From contig NZ_AP025516.1 of NCBI RefSeq assembly GCF_023169885.1, forward strand, positions 1,364,001 through 1,428,000: a stretch of DNA of 64,000 nucleotides, in the 5' to 3' direction. Made by a program: the position numbers and the translations under genes. The DNA is from Desulfofustis limnaeus. GTDB taxonomy: Bacteria > Desulfobacterota > Desulfobulbia > Desulfobulbales > Desulfocapsaceae. A model generated the notes under the pieces. It was not told the origin of the DNA, did no database searches, and was given only the letters and a program-made list of their open reading frames with translations. Of the stretch, positions 63,595-64,000 are shown in pieces; position 1 is the first letter of the stretch, and the number at the start of each line of letters is the position of its first letter.

Positions 63595-63739
63595 GGGAAT
63601 CTTGGAAAATTACCATTTCGCCCCGGATCGTCGTTGCGCATTCACCTTTGATCCTGGCACTATCACGTATGTGCCTGCGGTAAGATGTTTTTGCGCGCTT
63701 CGATCTTGAACGAAATTCCGAATGTTTCAAGCTCCCCTG
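63595..63739. mobile_element. MITE-like repeat R1, copy B
   Basis: Left end CTTGGAAAATTACCATTTCG (63601-63620) and right end, read back, CTTGAAACATTCGGAATTTCG (63711-63731) are imperfect inverted repeats. The inside matches copy A at 35883-36015 base for base at about 80% by eye. It lies in the predicted leader of the signalling cluster, 24 nt before the first start codon. Confidence 0.7.
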
Positions 63740-64000
63740 GTTATAGGTAGTGTTACCTGTTCACTGTCTCGTTGCTTTCGTTGCCATACCTACTGCACGT
63801 TTTGTTCCTGTTACAAAGTGATATTTCAAAATATAATAAATACAGTTAGATAAACGATTTTTGCGAGATTTTTCGAGCATTGTGACGAAATGATACGTGT
63901 CTGCAAAATGTAACAAATAATAACGAATTGTAAAGATTTACTCGCCTTTGGTTCCGATTGGGTAGGTTACGATAGCTTGATTTGTCCTTTTGTTACCATG
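63740..64000. other. AT-rich upstream region with repeated TGTTAC motifs
   Basis: No gene is seen. TGTTAC or its complement occurs at 63751-63756, 63809-63814, 63910-63915 and 63991-63996, in both orientations. The stretch is far more A/T-rich than the coding DNA and probably holds the promoter of the signalling cluster. Confidence 0.4.
63794..63810 (-). promoter_or_regulatory. Weak sigma-54-like promoter candidate for the signalling cluster
   Basis: On the minus strand the site reads AGGAACAAAACGTGCA. GG and GC are separated by exactly 10 bases, with GGAAC for GGCAC and GTGCA for TTGCA. The leader would be about 210 nt and would include repeat R1 copy B. The cluster itself encodes a sigma-54 activator, which makes autoregulation possible. 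Confidence 0.35.

Noticed and set aside
63572-63730. N-terminal extension of the kinase-like fusion into the upstream repeat
   Set aside because: It begins at a TTG, has no ribosome site, and its bases belong to repeat R1, whose two copies differ mostly by amino-acid-changing substitutions.

Overview
This 64 kb window is a GC-rich chromosomal segment of a sulfate-reducing Desulfobacterota bacterium, most likely in or near Desulfobulbales. The main pointers are a Sat-type ATP sulfurylase with a strong promoter, a tetraheme periplasmic cytochrome c3, System II (CcsA/ResB) cytochrome c assembly, a selenocysteine formate dehydrogenase and many sigma-54 and two-component regulators. The taxonomic call is an inference from gene content; no 16S or other marker was available.

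Layout. 1-3.7 kb: a type IV pilus minor-pilin operon (FimT, PilW, PilV, PilX, a small secreted protein, PilY1 running off the left edge), read leftward from a sigma-54-like promoter next to a sigma-54 response regulator. 5.3-8.1 kb: divergent copper genes copZ/copA. 8.3-15.3 kb, rightward: sat with a strong terminator, aroB, a FmdB-type zinc ribbon, an SPFH/zinc-ribbon pair, then a nucleoside deaminase overlapping a radical SAM protein. 15.4-20.9 kb, leftward: gabD, a Sec-containing fdhA (in-frame TGA plus a SECIS-like hairpin), a ModE-like regulator, tatC and tatB. 21.1-29.2 kb, rightward: purA, rpoZ, dnaJ, moaC, dksA, galT, a lone receiver, a FolE2-like protein lacking recognisable active-site motifs, and glyS. 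29.3-33.1 kb, leftward: cytochrome c3, ccsA, resB, radical SAM. 33.1-37.5 kb is a small accessory patch with rpmB, secreted or membrane proteins, two dispersed-repeat families and an HTH-TM-EF-hand protein. 37.5-45.2 kb: RNase II/R family, era, and the leftward ftsE-ftsX-envC-ctp-DUF1992 division operon. 45.5-57.1 kb, rightward: ileS-lspA-fabD followed by a near-complete biotin operon bioB-A-F-G-C-D, in which bioF is split by an IS4-type element with 9-bp target duplications. 57.1-63.6 kb, leftward: a seven-gene signalling cluster.

The best candidate for an undescribed system is that signalling cluster. It holds a cytidylate-kinase-like/BON-like/receiver fusion with a degenerate P-loop, two single receivers, a PAS/sigma-54 activator with an altered Walker B, a NifX-like protein overlapping a dCache-type histidine kinase, and a short HisKA protein without a recognisable ATPase core. 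Its putative 5' leader carries one copy of a 133-bp MITE-like repeat whose second copy lies 28 kb away.

No rRNA, tRNA, CRISPR array or phage module was recognised. All family names rest on reading motifs and translations, not on database searches.
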